From contig CAVVNF010000019.1 in NCBI GenBank assembly GCA_963749535.1, positions 62,001 to 126,000 on the forward strand: a stretch of DNA of 64,000 nucleotides, given 5' to 3'. The DNA is from Chersky-299 sp963749535. GTDB lineage: Bacteria; Actinomycetota; Thermoleophilia; RBG-16-64-13. Shown piece by piece: positions 42,178 through 51,413 of this stretch (the first letter of the stretch is position 1; each line of letters opens with the position of its first letter). The translations under genes were made by a program, and so were the position numbers. The notes under the pieces were generated by a model. It saw only the letters and a list, made by a program, of their open reading frames with translations, was not told the DNA's origin and made no database searches.

Positions 42178-43595
42178 ACCTGCGCCTCCTTATCCACCCG
42201 GAGAGCATGCGGTACGTGAAGTCCCAGGAACCGAGGATTGCGGAATGCCTTCCAGTGGCTGAGCAGCACCAGCATGGAGCGGCTCACCAAAACGGCAGTG
42301 AACATGGACAGCGCGACGCCGACCCCCAGAGTGAGCGCGAACCCGCGCACCGTCCCCGAGGCAGCCCAGAATAGGATGACCGCGACGATGATGGTAGTCA
42401 TGTTGCAGTCGAAGATCGCTCGGAACGCTTTCCGGAAACCTGCCTCCGTCGCCGGGCCTAAGGTCTTGCCGTTACCCACCTCGTCGCGCATCCGCGAGAA
42501 AATAAGGATATTCGCGTCCACGGCCATCCCCACGGTGAGTATCATGCCGGCGATCCCGGGCAAGGTCATCGTGACACCGATGCCGTTGAGGATGCCTATG
42601 AACAGCACTCCATAGACGACGAGGGCGATGTCGGCGACGAGCCCCAGCGCCCGGTAATACCCGATCATGAACAGCAACACGAGGAAAATCCCTACCGCTC
42701 CGGCGAGCAGAGCCTGGTCCAAAGCCGCCTTGCCCAAGGTAGCTCCGATCTCACTCTGATTGACCGCAACCAGCGTCACCGGCAGAGCACCCGTCTGAAG
42801 CACCAGCGCGAGGTTCTTGGCCTCGTCCACCGTGAACTTGCCCGTGATCTGCGCCTGGCCACCGGATATCTGCTCCTGCACCCGAGGGGCCGATTCCACG
42901 GTCCCATCGAGCACGATCGCGAGGAGTTGGTCCTTCGCGGTTATCTGTGCCGTTTGGGCCATCTTCTGCGTGATGTTCGAGAACGCCTGGGCCCCGGCGG
43001 AGTTGAACTGCATGTCCACCTGGGGGTTGTTGAAAGAGTCGAAGGTCTGCTGTGCCCCTGTGAGATCAGACCCATTGACCACTGGGTCCGTGGTGACCAG
43101 ATACCAGCTGTCCGTCGTGGTTCCCCCCGCCGCGACGGGCCAGTGGATAACCTCTTTGCCCGCGGGCAGCTTGTCGGTCGACGTCACCCCGGCGGCCTTC
43201 AACGCATCTGCCTCCGACGTGTACATCGTGCCGAACTGGGTGTTGACGTCGAAGAACTCGAGAACGGCGGTCTTGCCGATGACCGCCAGAGCGGTCGCCG
43301 GGTCCTTGATCCCGGGCAACTGGACGCTGATCTGATCCGTGCCCTGACGGGTTATTTCCGGCTCTGCTACCCCCAGCTTGTTCACCCGGTTCTGGATGAT
43401 CTTGACCGCCTGATCCATCGCCGCGCTCGTCACGGGCGCCTTGGCTGTGCCTTGAGCCTGAAGAACCACCGAAAGCCCGCCCTGGAGGTCAAGCCCGAGC
43501 TTCGTCTTGGCGATCGGGAAAGCAAAATAGGCGGCGATGCCCAGCAGGATTACCATGAGGACCAGTATCCCAGCGTCACGCTTTATTCTGGACAA
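42174..43595 (-). CDS. secD: Protein translocase subunit SecD
   Basis: 473 residues from a TTG with GAGAGGGG upstream. The N-terminal helix is followed by LGLDLQGGLSVVLQA (the D-x-GG signature), the P1 head region and, from about 290, five helices with LPGIAGMILTVGMAVDANILIFSRMRDE and FDCNMTTIIVAVILFWAASGTVRGFALTL. It partners SecF and aids release of translocated proteins. The 182-bp gap to yajC holds no gene that I can see. The length is ordinary for Gram-positive SecD. Confidence 0.96.
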   Translation of the reverse strand: MSRIKRDAGILVLMVILLGIAAYFAFPIAKTKLGLDLQGGLSVVLQAQGTAKAPVTSAAMDQAVKIIQNRVNKLGVAEPEITRQGTDQISVQLPGIKDPATALAVIGKTAVLEFFDVNTQFGTMYTSEADALKAAGVTSTDKLPAGKEVIHWPVAAGGTTTDSWYLVTTDPVVNGSDLTGAQQTFDSFNNPQVDMQFNSAGAQAFSNITQKMAQTAQITAKDQLLAIVLDGTVESAPRVQEQISGGQAQITGKFTVDEAKNLALVLQTGALPVTLVAVNQSEIGATLGKAALDQALLAGAVGIFLVLLFMIGYYRALGLVADIALVVYGVLFIGILNGIGVTMTLPGIAGMILTVGMAVDANILIFSRMRDEVGNGKTLGPATEAGFRKAFRAIFDCNMTTIIVAVILFWAASGTVRGFALTLGVGVALSMFTAVLVSRSMLVLLSHWKAFRNPRFLGLHVPHALRVDKEAQV

Positions 43596-43777
43596 CAGCG
43601 CCCCTCTCTAAGAACCGATACATCTGCCCGCCCTGCCGCCCCGGAACGGGCATCTCCCCAGACACAAGGCACGAGAATATGCCACGAGTCCGTTGCTGTC
43701 AACGAGACCTGCCCGTCCGCGCTAGCCACACGAGACCGGCAGCTTCCCAACCGCATCCCCGTGAGTGAACCGTCGGA

Positions 43778-44245
43778 CTATTGAGGCTTCCGGGTGCGCC
43801 CTCTGAGCTTGGGAAACACCGAATCAGCCTGCGGCCCGTCACTCGTCGAACCGTTGACGCTATCGGAATCGGACGGACCTTCAACGGAGGAATCCTCGTC
43901 GGCGGGTTCGTCCTCCATGTCGATCGTATCGTCCCTACCGCGTCTCCCCGTACTTTCCGGCGAGACGGACCGAGCCAGTTGCTTGTCGCGGATGACTTCT
44001 GCGATGGCGCGGCGAGCGACTTTGATGCTGACGCCCTTGGCTATTTCGATGACGACGATGCCTTCCTCGATGCGCTTGACCGTGCCGTACATGCCGCCGG
44101 CGGTGATGACTTGATCACCTTTCTTGAGCTGCGAGATGAGGTCGGCATGAGCCCTGCGTTGCCTCTGCTGCGGGCGGATCGCCATGAAATAGAAGATGGC
44201 GATAAAAGCCACAACGTAGACGATCAATAGCGTGGAGCTACCCAA
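43778..44245 (-). CDS. yajC: Preprotein translocase subunit YajC with acidic tail
   Basis: 155 residues. One N-terminal membrane helix (LLIVYVVAFIAIFYFMAIRP) is followed by QQRQRRAH and the conserved KKGDQVITAGGMYGTVKRIEEG. The YajC core ends near residue 95. The last 60 residues are rich in Asp, Glu and Ser (DMEDEPADEDSSVEG), a long acidic tail. YajC associates with SecDF, encoded next. The start follows AGGAGG-like GGAGGG upstream; tgt lies 75 bp further upstream of it? No: tgt is transcribed toward yajC and ends at 44321. Confidence 0.94.
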   Translation of the reverse strand: MGSSTLLIVYVVAFIAIFYFMAIRPQQRQRRAHADLISQLKKGDQVITAGGMYGTVKRIEEGIVVIEIAKGVSIKVARRAIAEVIRDKQLARSVSPESTGRRGRDDTIDMEDEPADEDSSVEGPSDSDSVNGSTSDGPQADSVFPKLRGRTRKPQ

Positions 44246-44320
44246 CGAACCCTCCTTTTTCCTCAGAAACCGTCTGTCGGACCCCGCCCGGAGACGGCCT
44301 GGATTGTCTGGTCGCTTATG

Positions 44321-45460
44321 TTAGCACGAGGCACTCCAACTACACTTGAAGGAAGCAAAGTCGCCGGCCCGTATCGCCACCCTGGCTCCCGCGACCAGAC
44401 GGAACAGGAAGGTCAGGTTGTGCTCCGTGAGAAGCTGCAGACCCAGGATCTCTTTCTGCATGACGAAATGACGGATGGCCCCCCGGCTGAAACCAGTGCA
44501 CGCGGCGCAAGGACAGCCTTCCTCCAGAGGCTCTCGCGACCGGCTATGCTCGGCATTGCGGAGGTTCAGCCGGTCTCCCCTTATGAAGGCCGTGCCCATT
44601 CGCGCGGTTCGCGTGGGAAGCACACAGTCGAACAGATCAACGCCACGCTCGATCACCTCGAGAAGCCCCTCTGGGTCGCCTATCCCCATGAAGTAGCGCA
44701 CGCGATCGGCGGGCAGAAGCCTTGCAGTGGTCGCAGTGGTGTCGAGCATCGCCTGCCGGTCCTCGCCTACTGTCAAGCCGCCGATGGCGTAGCCGGGGAA
44801 CCCGATCTCCAGAAGCGCCTCTACGCTCATCTTTCGCAGGTCCGGTTCGACGCCCCCTTGGACGATCCCCAGCAACATCTGGGGGCCGTCGGTTCCCTGG
44901 CCCTCGCACAGCTGATGTGCCTGCTTGCAACGCGCCGCCCACCGCGAGGTGCGCTCGACGGCATCCCTGGCCTGGGACTTACTCGCGGTGCCCGGCGGGC
45001 ATTCATCGAAGCACATCACCACATCCGCGCCAAGACGTTGCTGCTCGGCCATGGCTCGTTCCGGCGTGAACATGTGCTTGGAACCATCGTAAACAGAGCG
45101 GAAAGCGACTCCCTTGTCCTCGACGCGTGCCGTGTCCAGGAGGCTGAAGACCTGATATCCCCCGCTGTCGGTGAGGATGGGGCCGTCCCAATTCATGAAC
45201 CGGTGAAGTCCGCCCAATTCCCGTACGACATCGCTACCCGGCCGCAATGAGAGGTGGTACGTGTTCGCCAGGATCATGCGGGCCCCCAACTGCCTGAGGC
45301 GTTCAGGGAGCATCGCCTTCACCGTACCCTTTGTGCCGACCGGCATGAAGCACGGAGTCTCCACGTCGCCTCTCGGAGTCTGGAGACGACCTGCCCGAGC
45401 CTCTCCGTCTTTAGCCTCCAGGACGAACGGGAAGTCGGGCAGCCCGTCCACGGTCCTCAT
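44321..45460 (-). CDS. tgt: tRNA-guanine transglycosylase
   Basis: 379 residues. Swaps G34 of tRNA Asp/Asn/His/Tyr for preQ1. The general base lies in LTDSGGYQVFSL, the nucleophilic Asp in FDCVLPTRTAR, and the zinc site is CPCAACTGFSRGAIRHF. GYAIGGLTVGED and GIVQGG are also present. The start overlaps the end of queA by 4 bp, so the Q modification genes queH-queA-tgt run together. The C-terminus is slightly longer than usual, with SFKCSWSASC. Confidence 0.96.
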   Translation of the reverse strand: MRTVDGLPDFPFVLEAKDGEARAGRLQTPRGDVETPCFMPVGTKGTVKAMLPERLRQLGARMILANTYHLSLRPGSDVVRELGGLHRFMNWDGPILTDSGGYQVFSLLDTARVEDKGVAFRSVYDGSKHMFTPERAMAEQQRLGADVVMCFDECPPGTASKSQARDAVERTSRWAARCKQAHQLCEGQGTDGPQMLLGIVQGGVEPDLRKMSVEALLEIGFPGYAIGGLTVGEDRQAMLDTTATTARLLPADRVRYFMGIGDPEGLLEVIERGVDLFDCVLPTRTARMGTAFIRGDRLNLRNAEHSRSREPLEEGCPCAACTGFSRGAIRHFVMQKEILGLQLLTEHNLTFLFRLVAGARVAIRAGDFASFKCSWSASC

Positions 45461-46594
45461 CGGCCCGCCCTTGGGGGCTCTAGACCGCCTGCCGGGCGCT
45501 CGATGAGCATCGCGTCACCGAAGCTGAAGAAGCGGTAGCGCTGGGCCACCGCCTCGGCGTACGCACTCCGGATGGCATCCGCACCCGCGAACGCCATGGT
45601 GAGCGCGAGCACGCTGCTATGAGGAAGATGAAAGTTCGTGAGCAACGCGTCGACCATCTTGAATCGATAACCGGGAGTGATGAAGATGCTGGTGGAGCCC
45701 GAAACCGCGGCGGAAGAGTCGGCGGCCGGGCCCCGTGCATGCGCGCCAAGAGCTGGCCCGCCACCGGATGCCAGCGTCTCCAGGACCCTGGTGGCCGTGG
45801 TTCCCACGGCGATTATGCGCCGCCCAGCCTGACGCGCCTCCGCGATGGCGCCGAGAGCCTCGCTGGAGACGCTGTAGGCTTCTGTGTGGATCTGGTGGTC
45901 CTCGACCCGCACCTCACGTATCGGCTGGAACGTGTCGAGGCCTACGTGGAGCGTCACGAACGCCGACGAGACGCCGCTGTCGGCCAACGCCTCGAGAAGT
46001 TCCGGGGTGAAGTGAAGTCCCGCAGTGGGGGCGGCAGCAGAGCCGAACTCCGCGGCGTAGACCGTCTGGTAAGACGACGGATCCTGCGGATAGGTCTTGA
46101 TGTAGGGTGGGAGCGGCATGGTCCCATGCTCTTCCATCAACGAGAGCATGCATTTCCCCGGCCGGCCCCGTAGCAACCACCTTCCCCCCCCGAGCGACTC
46201 CAGCAACTCCACCTCCTCATCGCCGACGAGGAGCGCGGTGCCGACCCGTAGCCGGTGAGACGGCCGCGCGAGTGCCTCCCAGACCTCCCCGACTGCCCCT
46301 TCCTCGTACCCAAGTAGTCGGTCGACGCTTCGCAGTTCAGCGCGCCTCACGAACAACAACTCGACCTCTCCGCCCCGTGATCTTGCGGGCTCTTACGCGG
46401 GCCGCAAATACTCGAGAATCGTTGAAGACGACCAGGTCTCCGGGGCGAAGGAGAGAGGGTAGCTCCTTGAAGCGGCGATGCCCCAGTCCGCCGTCAGAGC
46501 GCAGGTGCATGAGACGGCACGAGTCGCGCTCTGCGGCTGGTTCCTGGGCGATCAATACCTCCGGAATATCTAGGTCCAGTTCCTTTAGAAGCAT
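45457..46594 (-). CDS. queA: S-adenosylmethionine:tRNA ribosyltransferase-isomerase, frameshifted
   Basis: Builds epoxyqueuosine on preQ1-tRNA from SAM. The N-terminal frame starts with LDLDIPEVLIAQEPAAERDSCRLM and has LRPGDLVVFNDSRV. The second frame has SSYQTVYAAEFGSAAAPTAGLHFTPELL, TLHVGLDTFQPI, GTTATRVLE, TSIFITPGYRF and LTNFHLPHSSVLALTMAF. The break lies at about 46371-46376 in a run of four G (sense strand); removing one gives RKITGGEVELLFVRR. The total is about 378 residues, rather longer than usual. It lies between queH and tgt. The break is probably an artefact. Confidence 0.93.
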
Positions 46595-47139
46595 GCCCGC
46601 CCTTTCGCCTTGAGGCGATGGTTACGCCCCCACTCGGAGACGAAACAGCCACAGTATTTCTGTCTGTAAAGGCCCCACTCCCGGCTCAGGCGGCGCGATT
46701 CCGGAAAGAACGGCCTTAGATCTTCATAGAGAAAGCGCACGCCGAACTCGGCCGCGGCACGCGCTCCCTCGGTCTTGATCGCGTCGTGATCCTGCCAGGG
46801 GCTTATGGCGAGAGTGGTCGAAAACGAGTCGCAACCCTGGCAAGCGGCCTCGGCAGCCGCCCTCACGAGTCGAACACGGATGCAGTGGGCGCATCGCGAG
46901 CCGCCAGGACCGGGAGCCACGCTGGACCACGGCTCCGGACCGCGATCAAGGTCTTCGAGAACGGTCAGGCCGATGACTTCGGCCAGGTCACGCACGCCGG
47001 TCAGTCGGCGACGGTATTCCTGGTCCGGCTGGATGTTGGGGTTGTAGAAGAACCCAAGTAGCTCGGCGTCTTGGGCCTCCCAGAAGGGGATCGTCGCGGT
47101 CGCGCACGGACCGCAGCAGATGTGAAGAAGAAGCTTCAT
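46585..47139 (-). CDS. queH: Epoxyqueuosine reductase QueH
   Basis: 184 residues. The last step of queuosine synthesis, reducing epoxyqueuosine in tRNA, by the QueH (DUF208) family rather than the cobalamin enzyme QueG. Conserved cysteines are all present: LLHICCGPCA (C8, C9, C12), RCAHCIRVRL, and YCGC near the end. These bind a [4Fe-4S] cluster and a second metal in the family. YNPNIQP and FSTTLAISPWQ are further marks. The end overlaps the queA start by 10 bp. Its presence supports a complete late queuosine pathway. Confidence 0.93.
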   Translation of the reverse strand: MKLLLHICCGPCATATIPFWEAQDAELLGFFYNPNIQPDQEYRRRLTGVRDLAEVIGLTVLEDLDRGPEPWSSVAPGPGGSRCAHCIRVRLVRAAAEAACQGCDSFSTTLAISPWQDHDAIKTEGARAAAEFGVRFLYEDLRPFFPESRRLSREWGLYRQKYCGCFVSEWGRNHRLKAKGRACF

Positions 47140-47160
47140 ACGCGTCGCCGGATACGGACG

Positions 47161-48192
47161 CTACGAAAAGAGCGTGTCGCCCGCGACGCCCGATGCCGCG
47201 GGAGGCGTGACTCCGCAGTGCTCGTAGCCCAGGCGAGTGAGGACGCGGCCCCGCGGCGTCCGCTTGATGAATCCTCGTTGAAGCAGGAACGGCTCGTACA
47301 CGTCTTCGATGGTGTCCGCTTCCTCCCCGATGGCCACCGCCAATGTCGAAAGGCCCACCGGACCGCCGTCGAACTTGTGCAGGATGAGGTTGAGGATCTC
47401 CCTGTCCACCCGGTCGAGACCCTCGTCGTCCACCTGAAAGAGCCGAAGCGCCTCCAGGGCTATGGCCCCGGTGATACTGCCTTCGTGCCGGACCTGCGCA
47501 AAATCGCGCACCCGGCGCAGCAGCCGGTTGGCGATCCGCGGCGTGCCGCGCGATCGCGACGCTAGCCAAGTGGCGCCGTCGTCATCGATGCCCACATCCA
47601 AGATGCCGGCCGAGCGCTTGACGATGAGGGCGAGATCCTCCGCCGAGTAGTACTCCAGACGATGCGAGAACCCGAATCGATCGCGGAGCGGCGTGGTGAT
47701 GAGTCCGGACCGTGTCGTGGCTCCGATGAGAGTAAATCGCGGCAGCTCCAGACGGATCGTGCGGGCCGTGGGGCCCTGACCGATGACGATGTCGATCTCA
47801 AAATCCTCCATAGCCGGGTAGAGGATCTCCTCGATGGACCGGTTGAGCCGGTGGATCTCGTCGATGAACAGCACGTCGCCGTCTTCCAGGTGCGTGAGGA
47901 TGGCGGCCATGTCGGCTTTACGCTCCAAGGCCGGTCCGGAAGTGGTGACGATGTTCACACCCATCTCAAACGCGATGATGTTGGCGAGGGTCGTCTTGCC
48001 CAGTCCAGGCGGGCCCGCCAGAAGGACGTGGTCGAGCGGCTCGTTGCGCGATTTAGCGGCAGATATGAAGATATCCAACTGCTCGCGAAGCACAGGCTGA
48101 CCCACGAACGCCGCAAGCGAACGCGGCCGCAGCGAGCCCTCCATCTCCTGGTCCTGTTGGATCACCACTGGATCTGCAAGCCGATCGGACAA
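47161..48192 (-). CDS. ruvB: Holliday junction branch migration helicase RuvB
   Basis: 343 residues. AAA+ ATPase with Walker A GPPGLGKTT, Walker B LFIDEIHRL, sensor 1 IGATTRSG, the arginine finger in LRDRFGF, and a winged-helix C-terminus (RGFIKRTPRGRVLT). RuvB hexamers drive branch migration with RuvA. The stop lies 6 bp... before no other gene overlap; ruvA lies just upstream with a 6-bp gap, and ruvC overlaps ruvA, giving the operon ruvC-ruvA-ruvB. Confidence 0.97.
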   Translation of the reverse strand: MSDRLADPVVIQQDQEMEGSLRPRSLAAFVGQPVLREQLDIFISAAKSRNEPLDHVLLAGPPGLGKTTLANIIAFEMGVNIVTTSGPALERKADMAAILTHLEDGDVLFIDEIHRLNRSIEEILYPAMEDFEIDIVIGQGPTARTIRLELPRFTLIGATTRSGLITTPLRDRFGFSHRLEYYSAEDLALIVKRSAGILDVGIDDDGATWLASRSRGTPRIANRLLRRVRDFAQVRHEGSITGAIALEALRLFQVDDEGLDRVDREILNLILHKFDGGPVGLSTLAVAIGEEADTIEDVYEPFLLQRGFIKRTPRGRVLTRLGYEHCGVTPPAASGVAGDTLFS

Positions 48193-48198
48193 TCTCCC

Positions 48199-48789
48199 CT
48201 ACCTTCGCGAAAGCGCCTTACGCACCATGTCTTCTACCGACAGCCCTGGTTCCATGCCCACGAGCAGGCTGTCCGCCTCCTGGAGGGTGAACCCCAGCTC
48301 CATCAGCGCTGCACGAGCAAGCGGCAGATCACCGCCAGCGACGACGTCATCCACTCCGCCAGCCGCCGCGGCGGGCCATCCCGGGATCGTCCCCACCTTC
48401 TCACGCAACTCCAGGATGAGCCGTTCCGCGGTCTTCTTCCCGATGCCGGGCACCGATGCGAACAGGGCCACGTCACCCAATGCCAGAGCCCTCTTCAGGT
48501 CCGGTGCCCGTCTGCAGGAGAGTGCCGCGAGCGCCAACTTGGGCCCGATCTTGCTCACACCGATAAAGAGGCGGAACAGCTCACGTTCCTCTTCGCTTGA
48601 GAAGCCGTATAGCTGAAGAGCGTCTTCGCGCACGTTGAGGTGGGTGAATACCGTCATCTCGGTGCCCACAGCGGGTACGTCACGCAGCGTGACGGCTGAA
48701 GTCTCCAGCCGGAACCCCACGCCCCCAACGTCGATGACGACCCCATCGGCCGCTTTTGCAATCACCACTCCTCGCAGGCGCTCGATCAT
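48199..48789 (-). CDS. ruvA: Holliday junction DNA-binding protein RuvA
   Basis: 196 residues. The OB-fold N-terminus (MIERLRGVVIAKAADGVVIDVGGVGF) is followed by two helix-hairpin-helix motifs (LFIGVSKIGPKLALAAL, FASVPGIGKKTAERLILEL) and the flexible C-terminal domain III (ARAALMELGFTLQEAD) that contacts RuvB. The ATG overlaps the ruvC stop by 4 bp. Confidence 0.96.
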   Translation of the reverse strand: MIERLRGVVIAKAADGVVIDVGGVGFRLETSAVTLRDVPAVGTEMTVFTHLNVREDALQLYGFSSEEERELFRLFIGVSKIGPKLALAALSCRRAPDLKRALALGDVALFASVPGIGKKTAERLILELREKVGTIPGWPAAAAGGVDDVVAGGDLPLARAALMELGFTLQEADSLLVGMEPGLSVEDMVRKALSRR

Positions 48790-49331
48790 CGGGTGGCAGA
48801 CCTTCGTGCGCCGCGTGCGAGACTTCGGTCCACGCTATCCCTCAAGGCAGCGGTGTTCGCGTGGCAGATAGCCACTCCAAGTGCGTCGGCAGCATGGTCC
48901 GGATACGGGCATTCCGCCATACCCAGCAGGACCTTGACCATTTCCATGACTTGCTCCTTCGTGGCCTTGCCGTAGCCGACCACGGCCCGCTTGATCTGTT
49001 GCGGAGTGTACTCGAAGACTTCACAGCCTACCTGAGCACACGCAAGAATAGCGACACCGCGCGCATGACCAACCGCGAGCGCCGTCCGCACGTTCACGTT
49101 GAAGAACAGTGACTCGACCGCGGTCGCATCGGGCTTGTGACGCGCCAGTATCTCCTCCATGCTCACGAAGATACTCTCAAGGCGCTGCTCCAAGCGATGA
49201 TCCGAGGGTGTTTCGATGACTCCGAACTCGACAGCCCGGAGCCGGTTCCCTGCTTGCGACACCACACCGAAGCCCGTTGAAGCAGTGCCGGGATCGAGTC
49301 CCAATATTACCCGGGTCCGCGCTTCAATCAT
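48786..49331 (-). CDS. ruvC: Crossover junction endodeoxyribonuclease RuvC
   Basis: 181 residues. The RNase H-like resolvase has the catalytic acids in LGLDPGTASTGFGVV (D13), AVESLFFN, and PDHAADALGVAICH near the end. TPQQIKRAVVGYGKATKEQV is the DNA-binding stretch. It cuts Holliday junctions symmetrically. It heads ruvCAB and lies 15 bp after yebC, a neighbour in many bacteria. Confidence 0.96.
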   Translation of the reverse strand: MIEARTRVILGLDPGTASTGFGVVSQAGNRLRAVEFGVIETPSDHRLEQRLESIFVSMEEILARHKPDATAVESLFFNVNVRTALAVGHARGVAILACAQVGCEVFEYTPQQIKRAVVGYGKATKEQVMEMVKVLLGMAECPYPDHAADALGVAICHANTAALRDSVDRSLARGARRSATR

Positions 49332-49346
49332 CTGCGCGACACCAAC

Positions 49347-50099
49347 TCACCCCGCCAGTGACTCCATCACCTGATCGGAGATATCAAAGTTGGCGTAGAC
49401 CTCTTGGATATCGTCGTTCTCCTCGAGCGCGTCCAGAAGCCGAAGAGTCTTCCGCGCGTCGCTTTCGCCCAGCTCCACCGTGGTCTTGGGCAGCATGGTT
49501 ATCTCCGCAGAGGAGTACTTGATACCAGCAGCTTCCAGACCTTCGCGCACCGCCATGAACGCCGCGGGATCGCATTGAATCTCGTACGAGTCGCCCTCGA
49601 CGCTCACGTCGTCCGCGCCGGCATCTATCGCCGCCATCATCACCGAGTCTTCGTCGTACGCAGAAGCATCGACGAAGATCACGCCTTTGCGCTCGAACAT
49701 CCAACTCACGGAGCCGTCGGTGCCCAGCTTGCCGCCCCCGCGGTCGAAGACATACCGGATGTCGGCCGCCGTGCGGTTCTTGTTGTCCGTGAGCGCGGTC
49801 ACATAGATCGCCACGCCGTTGGGCCCGTACCCTTCGTAGGTCAGATGCTGATATGCCTCGGCGTCAGAGGCGGCGCCAGTGCCTTTCTTGACGGCCCGAT
49901 CGATGTTGTCATGGGGCATGTTGGCATCTTTCGCCTTTAGGATGGCCTGCGCCAGTGTCGCGTTGTGCTCGGGATCCCCACCACCCTCCCGCGCTGCGAC
50001 CGTGATAGCCCGAGCCAGTTTGCCGAAGAGAGCGCCCCTTTTGGCATCTACAAGTGCCTTCTTGTGCTTGATCCCTGCCCACTTCGAATGCCCCGACAT
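49347..50099 (-). CDS. yebC: YebC/PmpR family protein
   Basis: 250 residues, full length. The start MSGHSKWAGIKHKKALVDAKRG is nearly invariant in the family, and ARAITVAAREGGGDP, NIDRAVKKGTG and YEGYGPNGVAIYV follow. The family was annotated as transcriptional regulators. Recent work links YebC to translation of proline-rich stretches, as in EF-P relief; which applies here is unknown. It precedes ruvCAB with a 15-bp gap and probably shares its transcript. Confidence 0.93.
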   Translation of the reverse strand: MSGHSKWAGIKHKKALVDAKRGALFGKLARAITVAAREGGGDPEHNATLAQAILKAKDANMPHDNIDRAVKKGTGAASDAEAYQHLTYEGYGPNGVAIYVTALTDNKNRTAADIRYVFDRGGGKLGTDGSVSWMFERKGVIFVDASAYDEDSVMMAAIDAGADDVSVEGDSYEIQCDPAAFMAVREGLEAAGIKYSSAEITMLPKTTVELGESDARKTLRLLDALEENDDIQEVYANFDISDQVMESLAG

Positions 50100-50213
50100 A
50101 TTGGAACCCTCCGCTAGAGAGCGCAGTCCTCTCGCTTGCTATGACTGAATTAGAGTTTAGCCGAGCCCCCGGACGGCTTCAACGCGGCGCCTCCACAGAG
50201 GCCCGTGGGACTC

Positions 50214-51077
50214 CTAGCGTAACCACCCAGATTCGGCAGCTTTGTCCCGTACCGCCCGCACGCGAGCATCGTAAAGGTCGCGGTCTCGTGCATAGACTGC
50301 CGCGGCAAGGGCGCTCACCAAGCTGATGGGACCCACGAGAGAATGTGCGAAGAAAGTCGAATCAATATCAGCATAGAGGGTGATGTCTCCCTTGTCTGCC
50401 AACTCGGAGAGCGAGTTATCCGTAAGGACGATGACCGTGGCTCCCTGCGCTATCGCCTTTTCGGCGAAGAGGATAGTGATCGAATGCGCCTTGCGGAAGC
50501 CGATAGCAAGGAGGACATCGCTCGGGCCGAGTCGGGTGAGCCGCGCCACGTTGGATTCCGTGCTTCCAGTGGCCGCAAGACACGGTATCCCCAGCAACTC
50601 GAACACATACGAGGCGTGCTCCGCGACGACTGCCGCCTCGTGAAGACCCACTACAAGGATCTGCTTGGCTGAGGCCACGGCGTCTGTCGCCCGGTTGAAG
50701 CGCTCCAGCGTGTTCTTGCTGATGGTCTCTTCCAGGCTGAGGACGTCTGTCTTCAAAGAACGGGTCAGGAAGTCCTCCTCGATGACGAAGCCCAATTGAT
50801 CTTCGTGAACCACTGGTCGCGTGGTCGGACCCAGGCGATATTCGTCTCGAGCAGTCTTCTGCAGCTCAGGATATCCGGAGAATCCCAGCGATTGAGCGAA
50901 CCTGACCACAGTGGAACTCGAGGTGTTGCCCTTCTGGCCCAATTCCTCGGCGCTGAGATACCCGACCTCTTCAAGATGGTCGATGATGTAACGGGCTATC
51001 GCTTTCTGCGACCTCGAGAAGCTGTCGAAGCCCTCTCGCAGCAGCTCGCTCACCCTGCGCGGTCTATCTTCCTCCAA
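50214..51077 (-). CDS. RpiR/MurR family transcriptional regulator
   Basis: 287 residues. The N-terminal HTH (FSRSQKAIARYIIDHLEEVGYLSAEELG, then SSSTVVRFAQSLGFSGYPELQ) is the RpiR type. Residues about 125-255 are a SIS phosphosugar domain (ILVVGLHEAAVVAEHASYVFELLG, SDVLLAIGFRKAHSITILFAEKA, VIVLTDNSLSELA). Members respond to sugar phosphates such as MurNAc-6-P. No sugar gene is adjacent, so the ligand is unknown. The GTG/ATG region carries SD-like GGAGG, and a perfect -10 TATAAT lies 36 bp upstream. Confidence 0.88.
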   Translation of the reverse strand: MEEDRPRRVSELLREGFDSFSRSQKAIARYIIDHLEEVGYLSAEELGQKGNTSSSTVVRFAQSLGFSGYPELQKTARDEYRLGPTTRPVVHEDQLGFVIEEDFLTRSLKTDVLSLEETISKNTLERFNRATDAVASAKQILVVGLHEAAVVAEHASYVFELLGIPCLAATGSTESNVARLTRLGPSDVLLAIGFRKAHSITILFAEKAIAQGATVIVLTDNSLSELADKGDITLYADIDSTFFAHSLVGPISLVSALAAAVYARDRDLYDARVRAVRDKAAESGWLR

Positions 51078-51112
51078 CTCCCCTCCATCACGGCAAGAGT
51101 TGCATGTACTGA

Positions 51113-51118
51113 ATTATA
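51113..51118 (-). promoter_or_regulatory. -10 box of the RpiR gene, with flanking inverted repeat
   Basis: On the minus strand TATAAT matches the consensus exactly, preceded by TTG. No good -35 is seen. TTGCA at 51100-51104 and TGCAA at 51128-51132 flank the box as a short inverted repeat, which could be an autoregulatory operator. Confidence 0.5.
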
Positions 51119-51314
51119 CAACGGAAATTGCAAACGTCCTGCCACACGCATATCGGCAGGAGCGAGTGGAAACCTAAGGCTCTGTCTTATTCGAGGCACA
51201 GGGGCCAGCCCGGCCTGATATCAACCGGAGACGGGAGGGAGACAAGCGGAGTCATAGTCGACCGCACAGGACGCGGTCTCGACGTCGCGGCACCTGGAAC
51301 CTCTGCGACGAACA

Positions 51315-51343
51315 GGGGCGCCCGCGCTTGGCGCGGGCGCCCC
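51315..51343 (-). terminator. GC-rich hairpin after the EF-G-like gene
   Basis: A perfect 13-bp stem (51315-51327 with 51331-51343) and a 3-nt loop, 71 bp after the stop. No T run follows on either strand, so it would be an atypical terminator or an mRNA-end stabiliser. Confidence 0.45.
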
Positions 51344-51413
51344 GACAAACCAGTCGGCGCTCAGCCGGCACTGCGTGACTTCAGCACCGGCATGTCCGAC
51401 GTGACAAGGTCTA

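Larger units (their letters stand above)
51078..51413. other. Intergenic region between the RpiR gene and the EF-G-like gene
   Basis: 336 bp without a supported gene. It holds the RpiR promoter (-10 at 51113-51118), flanking short inverted TTGCA/TGCAA repeats, and a very GC-rich hairpin at 51315-51343 that may end the EF-G-like transcript. Confidence 0.6.
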
